Origin: Emiliania huxleyi CCMP1516
Taxonomy: Eukaryota; Haptophyta; Isochrysidales; Noelaerhabdaceae
Direction of reading: 5' to 3'
Assembly: GCF_000372725.1 (NCBI RefSeq)
Contig: NW_005201392.1
Coordinates: 189,886-253,885 of the forward strand
DNA: 64,000 nucleotides
The notes beneath the pieces are model-generated. The model was not told the DNA's origin, did no database searches, and saw only the letters and a program-made list of their open reading frames with translations. Both the position numbers and the translations under genes were made by a program. This document shows, piece after piece, positions 20,395 through 31,733 of this stretch; position 1 is the stretch's first letter; each line of letters begins with the position of its first letter.

Positions 20395-23300
20395 GCGGGC
20401 CCGTCTGCCTGGGCAACAGCGAGCAGGTCGTCGCGAGTCTGCACTTCTTCGACTCCCTGTCCGACGAGCAGAAGCGGCTCTGGGAGAAGATGCAGTCGCC
20501 GGCCGCGCCGATGGCGGTCGAGCCCGAGGACAGCTCCATCTTTGCGGCCGCTCCCGCGCCACTCGCGCCGACGCCCGCTGGACCTTTCTACGCCCCGGGC
20601 AAGGCGGCGGCGACGGTGATCGAGGTGCAGGTCATCGGCACACTCGTGCTGCTCTACTTCAGCTCGGACGTGCGCGCCGCGCAGCAGTGGGTGCTCAACG
20701 CGGAGAGCGACGCCGACCGAGTTGGCCGCTGCGGCCTCGACGGCCAGGTGTGGGCGCCGCCTTCCTCCTCTCCGACCTGGGCGACGCACGGCCCCGTTCT
20801 TAAGCCCCTCGACACCGCGCTGTCGGTCCGGATCGGCGGCGGCGAGGTCGAGACCGCCGCCGCCGTGGTGAGCACGTGGAGCGGCTCCGTCGGCGTCGTC
20901 ACGCCAGCTCAAGTTGACGCTTACGTCGTCGCGCTGCGCCAGTCCAAGTCCAAGCGCAGGATCGCCGGGCCCGTGCGCGACATGAAAGGCAACGCGTCGC
21001 CGCGGCATGTGGCCGCGATCCCGGCGGTGGCGGCGCTGCTGCGCGTGAGCGGCCGAGTTCTTCGAGATCGTGTGGCCGTCCTCGCCACTGAGCCAACGTT
21101 CGAGCCGAAGTGCTCCAAGGCGGACCTGCACGAGCGTCTCGAGGCGGCGGAGCAGCAGAACACGGTGCTGCAGCAGAAGCTCACGCACGCGAACCAGCTC
21201 AAGTCGCAGGCGCAGCTGCTCGCCAAGGAGAAGGGCAAGATGCGCATCGCCGACACGGTCGCCGCGCAGGTCAGCAAGGTCCGCTCTCGCCTCGAGAGCG
21301 AGTACGACGACAAGCTGCTGCGCGAGAAGGCGCGCGCGCAGGGCGAGCTCGAGCGGGCGACCGCGGCGATGGAGAAGAAGCTGGTGCAGGCGAAGCGGCT
21401 GAAGACGGACGCGCACGCGGAGAAGCGGGGCGAGCGGGCCAGGGCGGAGGCGCAGAGCGAGCTCGCCGACACGCGGCTGGGCAAGTTGAAGGCGCTCAAG
21501 GATAAGCTGGCCGCGACGGAGGCGGAGTGCGAGGAGCTCAAGGCGCAGCCCGGCGCCGACCCGACCGAGATGGAGACGCTCTACGAGTCCCAGGGCAAGG
21601 TGCTCGCTATGGACGTGTGGGAGAGGGAGGCGCGCGGCGCGGGCGGCGGCAAGGGCGCCAAGAAGTTCGGCTTCCTCTGGCGCACTACCGCTATGGCGAT
21701 GATGTCCAACATGACGCCGCAGTCCGCCGTGGTCCCGAACGTGCGCTGCGTCCTTCGCGCCGTCGCGCCGTGGCTCAACATCGACGAGCCGTCGTCACGC
21801 GCGCTGACTGAGTGGCGGTTCGAGTTGCGCTTCATCGAGGAGGCGCTCGCCTTCATGGAGGTCGCCGGCGCGTACAGCATCCGCATGCTGGGCTTCGACG
21901 GTACGACCAAGTTCGGGAAGCCCATGATGACTTCGAACGTCGTCATCGAGCCCAAGAAGGGCGCCCCCCTCAAGGCGGTGATCCTGCGCGCCTCCTACCT
22001 CTCCCCGGACGGCACCGCCGCGGGCGAGGCCAAGACGATCGAGACGAAGTGCTTTGCCCGCGGGCGCGACTTTATCAACCGGTTGATGCGGCGCTGGCGG
22101 TTGATGCACCCGGGGGTGCCGTGGCCCGGACCTGAGGCTGCCGCTCTCTCCTTGGCGCGGCTCGCAGGCGGCGGCGCGCTCATGTCGGACACGTGCGCCA
22201 CGGCCGAGAAGACCAAGCGGCTGCTCTCCGAGATGATCAAGGAGCAGGCGACGGAGATGGCGCGCGAGAAGATGGGCGACGCCTGGGACGGCCTCTCGGA
22301 CGAGGAGAAGGAGCACGAGCTGCGCGTCCACCTGCTCGACTGCCACCAGCACATGCGGAACATCTTCCTGAAGGAGATGTCCGCCGCGCAGGCGCGGCAC
22401 GTCGCGGAGGAGCTCAAGCCGCACTTGGACAACTTCAGCGCGTGGGAGCGGATGTCGACCGACTTCACGCAGCTGCTGCGCGCGACGTACAAGGAGCTGC
22501 ACCACACGCAGCGCTACTACAAGGGCAAGGGCGTCGAGTTCTCGGCGTGGCTACTCGCGAACTACCCCTCCGCGTTTGCGATCCACTTCGAGCGCGCCGA
22601 TGGCGGCCGCCAGGTGACGCGCCCACCGGATTGCGGCGTGTCTGATCTCCCCGCAATCTCCCCGCAATCAGCCGCGTCTCGCCCCGCAGGACCTCGACTA
22701 CGACGCGGCCATCGCGATGTACGTCAACCGCAAGTACATCGTCGAGTTCCTCGCCATGCTCGTCTTCTCGAACGACCACTCGAACGTCCTCGAGGACTTT
22801 CTGTACGTCTGCTTTACCGCGAACGAGTACATCGCCATGACGCGCGCGAACGCTGTCATCGACCTGCTGATCTCGCGTCCGTACCGCTGGCTCGCTGGCA
22901 ACACGTTCGACACGTCAAAGCTTACGAACTGGTCCCCCTTGAGCATGAACCGCGCGCTCGACTGCGTGTACACCATCCTGGAGCGGGCGGCGGCCGACGG
23001 CAGCGTGCTGCTCGACTCGTCGCTCGACGTCTACGCCCCGATCACCGCGGAGCAGCGCGGGTTTGCCGAGTGGCGCAGCTACACGTACGAGGAGGAGACG
23101 GTGCTCGCCCCCGACGGCAAGACGCCGCTCCTGCTCTACAAGCTGGCGCTCGGCGAGCTCCTCAATCCGACCGACCCGACCAACATCGCCTCGCGCGCCA
23201 AGACGGTGGAGTACATCGAGGTGCAGGCGGCCGGCGGCCTGCTCAAGATTCGCGACACGAAGCTCGCGCTGGCCAAGCACGTGGCGGCGCTCGACGGCGC

Positions 23301-24684
23301 CTACGCGTACGAGGCGATGGAGCAGGCGCACGTTGACACGATTGGCCTCGACGCGACCAACGACCGGCTGGCCGAGTCCGTCTTTGGCCGCGTCGACATG
23401 ATCATGCGGCGCTACCCGGGCATCACCGTCGAGGCTGCTTCCGCCTTGGCGCAGGCGCTGTCGACGAAATCGTTCGAGTCCGACGGCGCCTTCTGGCAGT
23501 TGAGCCGCGAGATGCAGGAGGTGCTCCTCGAGGAGGCTCGGCTCTCGGTGCGCTCGGAGCGCGCCGTCGACCGGGCGCACCACAAGGCGCCGCTCTATCC
23601 TTCACCAGTAGCAGCCCGCCGGCGGGTAAGAGAGCGCGCTCCCTCCCTCCCTCGCCGCAGGAGCATGACGACTACGTCGCCCACAAGCGCAAGACCAACT
23701 CCCAGCTCGAGCTGGACGCGCTCGTCAGGCGCTACGGCCTCGCGCTCTCCTTCTTCCAGCGCTGGCAGACGCGCGGCGTGAGCTCCATCCGCGAGATGAC
23801 GGTCCAGCTCGCCAAGATCGCGGACAACCAGGACAAGCTCGATTGGCTCCGCGAGCAGTGCGAGATGCGGGTCATCGGCCTGAGCTTCAACTACAGGCTG
23901 CAGTGGGGCTCGAGCAAGGACGAGGACATCGGCACCGTCGAGGACCTGACCGGCCACCTCAAGGAGATCCTCGAGGAGGAGCAGGAGCGGCGGGGCGCGT
24001 GCGAGCTGCCGGACCGCTGCCCCATCCCGACCGTGCGGCGCAAGACGTTCAAGGAGCTGGGCACGCCGACCGTCCAGGCGAAGGAGATTGCGAGCCGGGT
24101 CCAGGAGTACGGGGCGGAGGAGCTGCTGGAGCGGGCGGAGCGCGAGCGCGTGCGGCTCGAGGAGGCGGGCGAGATTGACCGCGTGGCGGACGGGCAACCC
24201 GACGACGCGCCGCCCTGCGACGACTCGCTCGTGTGGGCAGAGCTGGAGATCTGCTGGCGCTACTGGGTGCCTTACACCGACGCGAGCGGCAGGCAGCGCC
24301 GGAAGGGGGCGAAGATGTGGTGCCTCGGCACCGTTGTGCAGGTGTGTCGTCGCCCGACCAGCCGCCTCCCCATGCCACTCGTCCACCTCGCACACACTCA
24401 TGCCACATGATGCTCACTGCGCCACACTCGCCCCAATCGCGCAGATCGCCAACGGCACGACCGACAAGCAGGAGCCCGACAAGCCGAGGTGCAAGAAGCT
24501 CGCCAAGGCCGGCGCGGCGCGCATCCGTTGGCCGGCAGACGCCGAGCGCGACGAGCCCGAGTCGTGGTCATGGGAGATCCTGACCGAGGCCAACTTCAAC
24601 GACGACGTGCACATCGGCTGGAGGCTGTCGGAGGGCGAGCTGCAGAGGCGCGCCGGTGCGCGCAAGGGGCGCGCGGCCATGTAG
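20395..24684 (+). CDS. DDE-transposase-like protein, four or more exons
   Basis: Exons 20395-22613, 22690-23586, 23661-24341 and 24445-24684 read in one phase. A first exon upstream is probably missing from this model. The N-terminal third is Lys/Glu-rich coiled coil. Next comes FDGTTKFGKPMMTSNVV (likely first catalytic Asp), then ALMSDTCATAEKTKRLL and LLDCHQHMRNIF (pattern of the second Asp and the Cys/His after it). A long helical region and the conserved tail DKLDWLREQCEMRVIGLSF and YRLQWGS...LKEIL follow. The last exons (ICWRYWVPY, GAKMWCLGTVVQ, RIRWPADAE) look like a small tudor/chromo-like domain. This set of motifs is typical of a DDE family that is highly repeated in algae and basal animals. 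Intron 2 is GC-AG and the other two are GT-AG. No terminal inverted repeats were identified, so it may be a domesticated or degenerate element. Confidence 0.65.
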
Positions 24685-25087
24685 TGGCCCTCTAGAGGCC
24701 CGCGATCGCGGTAGAGCGCGCGTCCGCACAGCGCAGCAGCCGGAAAGTTGCACAATGTGTGTGTCCGTTGTGGGTGTCCCTGTGGTCGCCAGGCTGTCGC
24801 CATTGGCTTGTGTGACTGCCCGTGGCAAGTGCTTTGCGCGGGTGTACGAAATTAAGCCCGACGGCTTACCGCTAAAATCGCGGATTTTCCCCTCCCGACC
24901 CCTATCTATAGTCGCGTAGATCGCGTTTTTCGCGGCCGAACGAACGCGGCGCGCGGCTGCGTGCATCGCGTTCGCGACGCGCCCGGACCCCGGACCGCTT
25001 CTCGGCCCAGGGTGGTGCGGGGAGGCGCCCCGCCCCCCGCGGCCGCGAGACTGGCCGGGGACCGGGTGACCTCGACGTCCTCATCGC
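24685..25087. other. intergenic region between convergent genes
   Basis: Tail-to-tail spacer between the transposase-like gene and the glycosyltransferase-sulfotransferase gene. Holds their 3' untranslated regions. No further feature recognised. Confidence 0.4.
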
Positions 25088-26976
25088 TCAACCTTGTCCT
25101 TGATCTTCGAGCAGCAACCGCTCGAGCAGCGCATAGTCCTTCGCGTACACCTCGCGCACCAGCGAGCGGAGCTCAGCGGACTGCTCCCACGCCGCCCGGG
25201 CCTCCGCCTCCCGGCTCGCGTTCTGTCCCGACTGCGGCGGGATCGCCCTCCGGTGATGGCCGAGGCGTGGCTGTGCGTGGCGGGCAAGCCGCGGCTCGGC
25301 CCGGAGGAGGCGGCCGTACTCCGCCTCGAGCGCCTCGAAGCGCCCCACAAAGTGGAGGGCGCCGGCCGCGCCGTCAGCGGGCAGGAAGCAAGCCTGCGGC
25401 CGAAAGTGGATCGGGACGCGCGCCCAGTGCCCCTCGAGGCGCTGCAGGTGGAGCAGGAAGAGCAGCGGGTCGGCGCCAAAGTCGCGACGGAGCATCTCCG
25501 CCTAAGTGATTGATAACTTGTCCGTGACCAACCACTCTCTCAATCAGGCAGGGCCGCGGTGGAGCATCATCCGCCGCGAGAAGGTCGTGCGGTGACACGG
25601 CGGCGGCGGCGGACTGCGTGAGGCCGCGGAAGAGGAGGTAGTAAAAGGCGGAGAGGAAGCGGTCAAGAGGGTCGCGCACAAAGGCGAAACGGAAGGCGCC
25701 GTCGTACGCACGCGGGCCGAGCAGAGCGCGCAGCTCCGCCGCCGTGAGGTGCTGCGAGTAGTGGTCCTGCGCAAAGATCGCCGCCTCGAGGCTGGTGCCC
25801 GCGCAGCGCGGCACGTGCACAAAGACGGCGCGCCTGTTTGATTCGAGCACGGAGCTGACGACTCAAGAGTGAGACGCGTGCTCGAAAGGCGGCGCGCCGA
25901 GACGCGAAGCTGGCAGCCCACGCCGCCGACCTCCGACCGTTGACGCAGCGGGAGAGCGGGTCCCACTCGGCCGGCGCGTGCGCGTCTGGCGCAGGCACGC
26001 CGTAGTAAAAGGAGAAGATCTGCGCGGGCGTCGCGCCGAGCTTGTGCCACAGCATCACCGCCTGGTTGATGGCATTCACTCTCCACACCTTGCCTCGCTC
26101 CCACCGGCGGGGCGAGCACAGCGCCGCGGCGTCGAGCGTGGCGATGCGCGCCGCTCCACCCGCCGTCAGCCTGCGGACCTGGTTGACGAGCATGTACTCC
26201 TCGAGGATGCACCTGGCGCGACGGAAGGCTGCTCGGCTGGTCTCGGTTGACCTAGGTTGGTCTCTCGGGTAGTCTCTCGGGTAGTCGCACGTCGGCGGAT
26301 ATCCCCCCAGCGCGTCCAGCGTTGCGCGTGTCGTCGCCAGCGCCTGGTCTCCGAACGGCAGCTCGTACCAGCGCGAGCGCAGGTTGACAGTCCACTCCAT
26401 CAGCGCGAGGCCCGCGGGCGGCGAGTGCGCCTCGGCGAGCTGAGCGCGGTCGCACTGAAACGAGAAGGCCGTCATCAGCACCGCCCGGTCGGAGAGCGAG
26501 CGAAGCAGCAGCGCATCCCACAGCGCTGGCAGAGCCGTGTCGGCGTGCAGGACGAGCACGGCGTCGCCCGTCGCGTGCCGCACGCCGGCGCGGACGGCGG
26601 GCCCGCGCCCGCCGTGCGACGTCTCACGCAGGAGCCGCAGCCGCGGGTGTGCCGCCGACCACTCGGCGACAAGATCCATCGTGCGGTCGCGGCAGCCGCC
26701 GTCAACGACGATGACCTCGACATCGTCGAGCGATGCCGCGCCGTGGTGCAGCGCGTCGAGGCAGTGCCGAATGCTCCTCTCCTCGTTGTAGGTGGGCAGC
26801 ACGACCGACACGGTGCGGAGGGGTGGCAGCGTGGCGGCTGGCGAATGCAGCGGCGGCGGAGGCCTCAGCCTTCCGAGGAGGCGGCGTATGGCGTCGAAGA
26901 AACCAACCTGGAGAAGCATGAAGGACTGCACGGCGACTACGAGCAGGTAGTCGACGAGGCCTCCAATCGTCCGCAT
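25088..26976 (-). CDS. family 2 glycosyltransferase fused to a sulfotransferase
   Basis: Exons on the minus strand: 26976-26291, 26212-25931, 25854-25599 and 25501-25088, with introns of 78, 76 and 97 bp (all GT-AG). About 545 residues. The first intron has no stop and is a multiple of three. Its removal gives GGYPPTCILEEYMLVNQV, as expected for the family. Residues about 8-32 form a hydrophobic signal anchor (VDYLLVVAVQSFMLLQVGFF). The GT2 domain has VSVVLPTYNEERSI, EVIVVDGGCRDRT, LVLHADTALP and SPRRWERGKVWR. The sulfotransferase half has the 5'-phosphosulfate loop FVHVPRCAGTSLEAA and 3'-phosphate motif FVRDPLDRFLSAFYY, ending with HFRPQACFL and VGRFEALEAEYGRL. The join at 25931/25854 keeps frame (NGRSSVLESN). 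Likely a Golgi enzyme that adds a sugar and sulfates a glycan. Substrate unknown. Confidence 0.78.
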
Positions 26977-27064
26977 GGGACAACACCCCGAACCCAAGCA
27001 AGACGCACAAGCACAGACAGTCGAGAAGCGCGAGACAGACAGCGGCGACAGCACAGACAGTCGG

Positions 27065-27146
27065 GAAGGGAATTGCGGGGTCCCCACGGGGCCTCAGTTC
27101 GGCCCTCCCGAGGGGGGGAGGGGAGCAAGGGGGTGGGGGGATCGGG
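27065..27146. repeat. dispersed 83-bp repeat, copy 1
   Basis: Nearly identical to 57517-57600 in the same orientation, running from GAAGGGAATTGCGGGGTCCC through the G-rich GGGTGGGGGGATCGGG. Both copies lie upstream of the start of a minus-strand gene. Confidence 0.85.
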
Positions 27147-27279
27147 TACCAGCAAGGCGAATGCGAATTCTTCACCTTCCTCACATACCACCAGAAGACG
27201 AAGGCGGGCCTCTCTAATGCTCCCGCAACGCGCTGTCTGCACGGCCGGCAGCAGACGGGCGCCCACACGGTGGGAGGGG

Positions 27280-28147
27280 TCAGCGAGACTCAGCGCCGGC
27301 TGCGCTTCTTGGTCGGGGCCGGCGCAGGCGCAGCGAGGTGCTTGATAGTGCCGCCTTCCCCTTTTGGAAGCACTTTGGGCAGCACCAGGGGAAGCTCTTG
27401 TGCGCTTGAAGGACGGCTCCGGCCCTCGCTGCTCCCCAAGGCACGCAGGCGTGTCGTGGTAGATGCCGGCCTTGCAAAACGAGCAAGCGCGAAGTTCGCC
27501 TGCAGCCGACTTGCACTTGGCGCATTTGGCGCCGGCTGTGGCCGACCGCGCGGTGGTAGTCGCGGCCTCTAAAAGCTTGAGCGAGCCGGTGGCGATGAAG
27601 GCGCCGAGGGCGAACGGCGAGGGCTCGGTGAGCGCGGCAACGCCGCGCAGCTGGAGGTAGTACGGCTCGAACATCAGTCGCGCACCAGCGATGCCAAACG
27701 GCGTCCGCTTCTCCACCATGGCAACCAGAAGCGCGCAATCAAAGCAGATGTTGGCGGAGTCGAGCTTCTGGATGAAGGGCTCGAGGAAGAGGTGCTGCGT
27801 CGCGCAGGCCGGGTGCACCATCTTTGCGCACACGAAGCACTGGCTGGTCTCGACATCGGCGCGGTCCGCCACCTTGCAGCATGTCGCATAGCAGCACGCA
27901 GGCGAAGCTGTTGGCCCGGAGAAGGCGTCGCGAGAAGGCATCGCCGCCACCCGCCGCTCAAACTTGACCACCTCCTCCTTCGCGTTGGACAGGTTCTCGG
28001 GCGGCTCCCACGTCATGTCCGGAGTTTGGTCCCACTCGTCCCACTTGACTGCATATTGCACAACGATGCCCTTGCGCGCCACGCGAGCCTCCCTCTTGGC
28101 GAGGACCAGCTCGACCGTGTACTGGTACTCGTCCTCCTGTGCGGCGG
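27280..28147 (-). pseudogene. chromodomain plus double zinc-finger protein, frameshifted
   Basis: The minus-strand frame starts in an exon at about 28147 (acceptor CGCACAG) and reads a chromodomain, YQYTVELVLAK, then YAVKWDEWDQTPDMTWEPPE. A PHD-like Cys/His cluster follows (CCYATCCKVADRADVE, CFVCAKMVHPAC, ICFDCALL), then a second cluster (CAKCKSAAGELRACSFCKAG, YHDTPACLGEQ). After this the final ligand pair (FPWCCPKCFQKGKAA) lies in another frame, so a one-base shift at about 27410-27420 interrupts the second finger. The stop is at 27280. No 5' exon with an ATG was identified. It could be a chromatin reader or an accessory gene of a repeated element. The shift may be a sequencing error or true decay. 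Confidence 0.6.
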
Positions 28148-29096
28148 GGACGGTGCGCTCGCCGGAGAGCTATGCCCTATGCATGAAGCAGCCGGCGCGC
28201 CACCGCAGCTCAACGATGGAGCTTGTGCCGCGGCTCAATCCACAGGCGCAGCAGCATTGCGACGCATTCTCCAAGCACGGCCTCTGGCGTTGCGAGTGCA
28301 CAGAGGGCGAGCAATAGTTGACAAAAGCACTGATCTGTGGGCAGCAGATCTCCATGTCGGTCGCGCCCTGCGAAAGGACAACCGCGGGCCGCGGATGCTT
28401 GCCCGGACGCGGACCCGCCGTGCGAGTTGCAGACCCGGAGGAGGCCGACCCAGCTCACCCCGAGAGAGGCCATCCGGCACCAACTTGATTCCTAGATCGG
28501 CGTCTCCCCCTCCCCCTATGTGCCGCCACCCCCCTCCAATCCGTAATTCCGTAAAATCGCGTGAAAAGCGCCCTAATCGAGCTGGGGAGCGGCCCCCAGC
28601 CGCCTGGGAGCGTGCCCCAGCTAGCGGGAGCGTTAGACGTACTTTTCGGCGTGAACATAGAACAAAGACTTGCGGCGACGCGCCCGCCGTCGATCGCCGG
28701 GCTGCGTGGCCAGACTCCTCCGAGGAGAGCGAGGCGGAGGAGAGCGAGGCGGGGGATAGCGAGGCGGAGACCGAGGCGGATGGCGAGGAGGCGAGCAGCG
28801 AGGAGGTGATCCGGACTCCCCCTCCCCCCCCTCTCGTACGCCGTCACCCGGCCGCGAACGCGTTTTCCGTCCGCCGTTTCATCGAGTTGCCCGAGTGGTA
28901 AAACCATCGTGGACGGTGACGGTGACGAGCTGGAGCTGGAGATCCCCGAGGGGGTGGTGGCGGGCGAGACCTTCTTCTACAGGATCGAGTAGCCTCCCCA
29001 GGAGAGGGAACGCTTTGTCATCCTCCCTGGAGGAGGGGGAAGGGGTGGGGGGGGGTTATGCCGGAGGAGTGGGGTGGGATATCTAAAATGGTATGA
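28148..29096. other. non-coding stretch with a possible decayed exon
   Basis: A + frame at about 28660-28900 is Glu/Ala/Ser-rich (SEESEAEESEAGDSEAE). A following short frame at 28907-28992 reads GDELELEIPEGVVAGETFFY and stops. The VPEGVxAGxxFxV-type ending is frequent at the C-terminus of algal proteins, so these may be the last exons of a gene whose body I cannot find. Confidence 0.3.
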
Positions 29097-29360
29097 ATGG
29101 AGGGAAAAGGGAAGGTAAACGGGATGAAAAAGAGTAAGAGGGAGAGAAAGAGGGAGAGTGAGAATAGAGAGAGTGAGAGGGAGAGGCAGAGTAAGAGGGA
29201 GAGGGAGAGGGAGAGGGAGAGGGAGAGGGAGAGGGAGAGTAAGAGAGAGAGGGAGAGGGAGAGTAAGAGGGAGAGAAAGAGGGAGAGTGAGAATAGAGAG
29301 AGTGAGAGGGAGAGGGAGAGGGAGAGGGAGAGGGAGAGGGAGAGGGAGAGGGAGAGCTCG
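29097..29360. repeat. purine-rich GAGAGG simple repeat
   Basis: Imperfect GAGGGA/GAGAGG hexamers, almost pure purine on the + strand. All open frames through it (Arg-Glu or Leu-Ser) are artefacts. Confidence 0.95.
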
Positions 29361-29514
29361 CCCTCCATGCGGCGCACCATTGGGGGCGCTGCGGACTATT
29401 AGGCCTCGTCGCACATCGGTCATCGCGCGCATTCTGGATTGTCTTATTTATCTGAGGTGTTAAAATATCCATTTGAAAATGCTTGCCACATCTCGGGGAT
29501 GGCGACGCCAATTC

Positions 29515-29764
29515 AGCCATCCTGAGATGCAGCGCCCTCCGGCCAGCATCTCAGGATGTAATGGCTCAATCAGGGATGTCGTGGACATCTTTGGTTGCCT
29601 CAGGCATCCCAAGATGCATGAAGCAATTCAGGATGCGCGAAGCAATTCAGGATGCGCGCGCTTCTCCTGAATTGGTTCATGCATCTTGGGATGCTCGAGG
29701 CAATCGAAATTAGAATGGAGGTCGTATCGGGCAATTTCAGATGCCTCAGCATCTCAAATTGCGG
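29515..29764. repeat. three consecutive imperfect hairpins
   Basis: Hairpin 1 has arms 29515-29530 and 29546-29566 (AGCCATCCTGAGATGC and its complement with a short insertion). Hairpin 2 covers 29594-29705 with arms of about 45 nt around CATCCCAAGATGCATGAAGC. One arm contains a tandem duplication of a 19-nt unit. Hairpin 3 has arms 29731-29744 and 29749-29762 with a 4-nt loop and one mismatch. All share the core GATGC/GCATC. Confidence 0.8.
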
Positions 29765-29904
29765 GTTCCCCGCCCCTGACGAAAAACGTGTGTACGAAGG
29801 TTGGTGCTGTCTGTTGTTATGAGAGACGCTCTCCCCCGTCCCGGTCGCGCAACAACAGTTCGGATTGAGGCGCGGACCAACGGCGAGCTGCACGATGCGT
29901 GTCG

Positions 29905-31733
29905 TCAGTGGTGGCGACTCTGTCCACGGCCGCCACGGCCGCCACGGCCGCCGCCGCGACCGCCGCCCCGGCCCCCACCCGCCTGGCTCGCCATCCCTCG
30001 ACCACCACGGCCAGCGCCACGGCCGCCGCCGCCACCTCTGCCGCCGCCTCTGCCGCCGCCCATGGCGCCACCGCGGTTGCCGCCGCCGCCGCCGCCACCG
30101 CGCCCGCTGGGGCCTTTTGCGACGACTAGACCCGGTGTGCCGCGCAGGCCCATCATGCCGACCGTCTTGGCTTGGAGCGTGGGCACCTCGGGCAAGCCGA
30201 GAGCGCCGAGGGCAAACGCGTTGGCGGTGGCGACGAGGGTGCGCGCGTCCCACCGCATCGCCTTCATCTTCTGCTTGTAGTAACCGAGCCACGCCTGGTA
30301 CGCCTTCTCGCGCGTCCCCACGTCGACCGCCTCGACCGCACCGCACGCCTCGTCGCGCGCCGCGCCGACGGCCGCTGCCGACGGGCTCGCTTCGGTTATG
30401 GGCAGCCCTGCCAGCATGCCCATCGTCGCGCGCTCCTCCCACTCCGACAACAACAGCAGCGCCTGGCCCGACTTGCCTGCGCGCCCCGTCCGCCCCGTGC
30501 GGTGCACGTACTGCTCCCGGCTGTCGGGCGCGCCGAGCTGCAGCACGAGGGTCACGTCGGGGTAGTCGACGCCCCGCGCGGCCACGTCGCTCGCGACGAG
30601 CACGCCCTCGCGGCAGTCTCGGAACTCGTTGGAGACGCGCGTGCGGTACGCCTGCGACTTGCGCGAGTGCAGCGGCGCGTTGCTCACGCCCATCGCTGTG
30701 AAGAGCTCTGAGACGAACTGCGCCTGCTCACAGGGCCCGCTGTGAAGAGACGCTGTTCAAAGCGCATCGCCGCGAAACGCCTCGAGACGAACTGCACCTG
30801 GTTGGCGGTGGGGCAGAAGACGACGATCTTGCCGCTGCCCGCGGCGTCCGCGAGGGCGCGGCGTGCGGCGAGGGCGGCGAGGGCAGGCACGGCGTTCATC
30901 TCGGCGGCGAGGTAGCTCTGCGCCACCTTGGACGCCGTCTCCGAGTCGGCCGCCGCGCCCACGCAGTCGATGACCCTGTGCCCGCGTTTGAGAGTCTGGC
31001 CGAGGACGGCCGAGAGCTCCGCAGGCATCGTCGCCGAGAAGCAGAGCGACTGACGCTCGCTCGGCAGCTTGGCCACGATCTGTCCAATCTCCCTCGCAAA
31101 GCCCTGATCGAGCAGCCGGTCGCCTTCGTCGAGGATCAGCGTCTGCAGCCCGCGCAGCCGCGTCGCGAGTCCCTCGTTCTCCATGTGGTCCTTGAGCCGA
31201 CCCGGTGTGGCCACGAGCAAATCGACCTCACCACCGAGCCGGTTGAGGTCTCGCTTCATGGGCGTGCCGCCGAATATGCACACAGCCTTGAGCCCGCTAC
31301 CCGGCACCAGGCTGGCGGCGGCCTCGGCGATCTGAGCCGCGAGCTCTCGCGTCGGGCTCAGCACCAGTGCCCGAATCTGGCCCTGAGGTCGCTCGGACGT
31401 GCTCAGTCGGTGGAGCGTCGGGACGAGAAAGGCAAGTGTCTTTCCCGTCCCGGTGCGGGCCTTGGCGACAACATCTTCCCCAGCCAGCAGCGGCGGCATC
31501 GAAGCGCTCTGCACAGGTGTCGCGAACTCGTGGCCGAGTGCCGCGATGTTGCCTCGCAGCGACGACGAGATCTCGAGGTCTGCAAACCGCAGCATCTCCA
31601 CGTCGGCGGCGGTGCGAGTCGCCGTGGCCAGCATGCGCGCTGATGCGCTGCCGCGTACGGCAGCAAGTCGCGTGAGCGCCGCGCTGGTGATCGCCGCGCC
31701 GTGCAGCACGGACAGCACGCGAAGGGCGCGCAT
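29905..31733 (-). CDS. DEAD-box RNA helicase, MSS116/RH26 type
   Basis: Exons 31733-30798 and 30723-29905 with a 74-bp GT-AG intron, 584 residues. Residues 1-45 (MRALRVLSVLHGAAITSAA) look like an organelle transit peptide. Helicase motifs in order: the Q-motif region FATPVQSASMPPLLAGEDVV, ARTGTGKT (I), SPTRELAAQ (Ia), GG and TPGR (Ib), DEGD replacing the usual DEAD (II), SAT (III), VVFCPTANQ (IV), VASDVAARGVD (V) and HRTGRTGRAGKSG (VI). The segment KAYQAWLGYYKQKMKAMRWD followed by ANAFALGALGLPEVP is typical of MSS116-like helicases. The C-terminus is an RGG/GGR-rich RNA-binding tail. The frame stays open upstream to 32465, so a longer N-terminus starting at 32315 is possible but less family-like. 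Confidence 0.9.

Noticed and set aside
29097-29432. Open frames of alternating Arg-Glu (+) or Leu-Ser/Pro (-)
   Set aside because: Produced by the purine hexamer repeat. No start context or motif.
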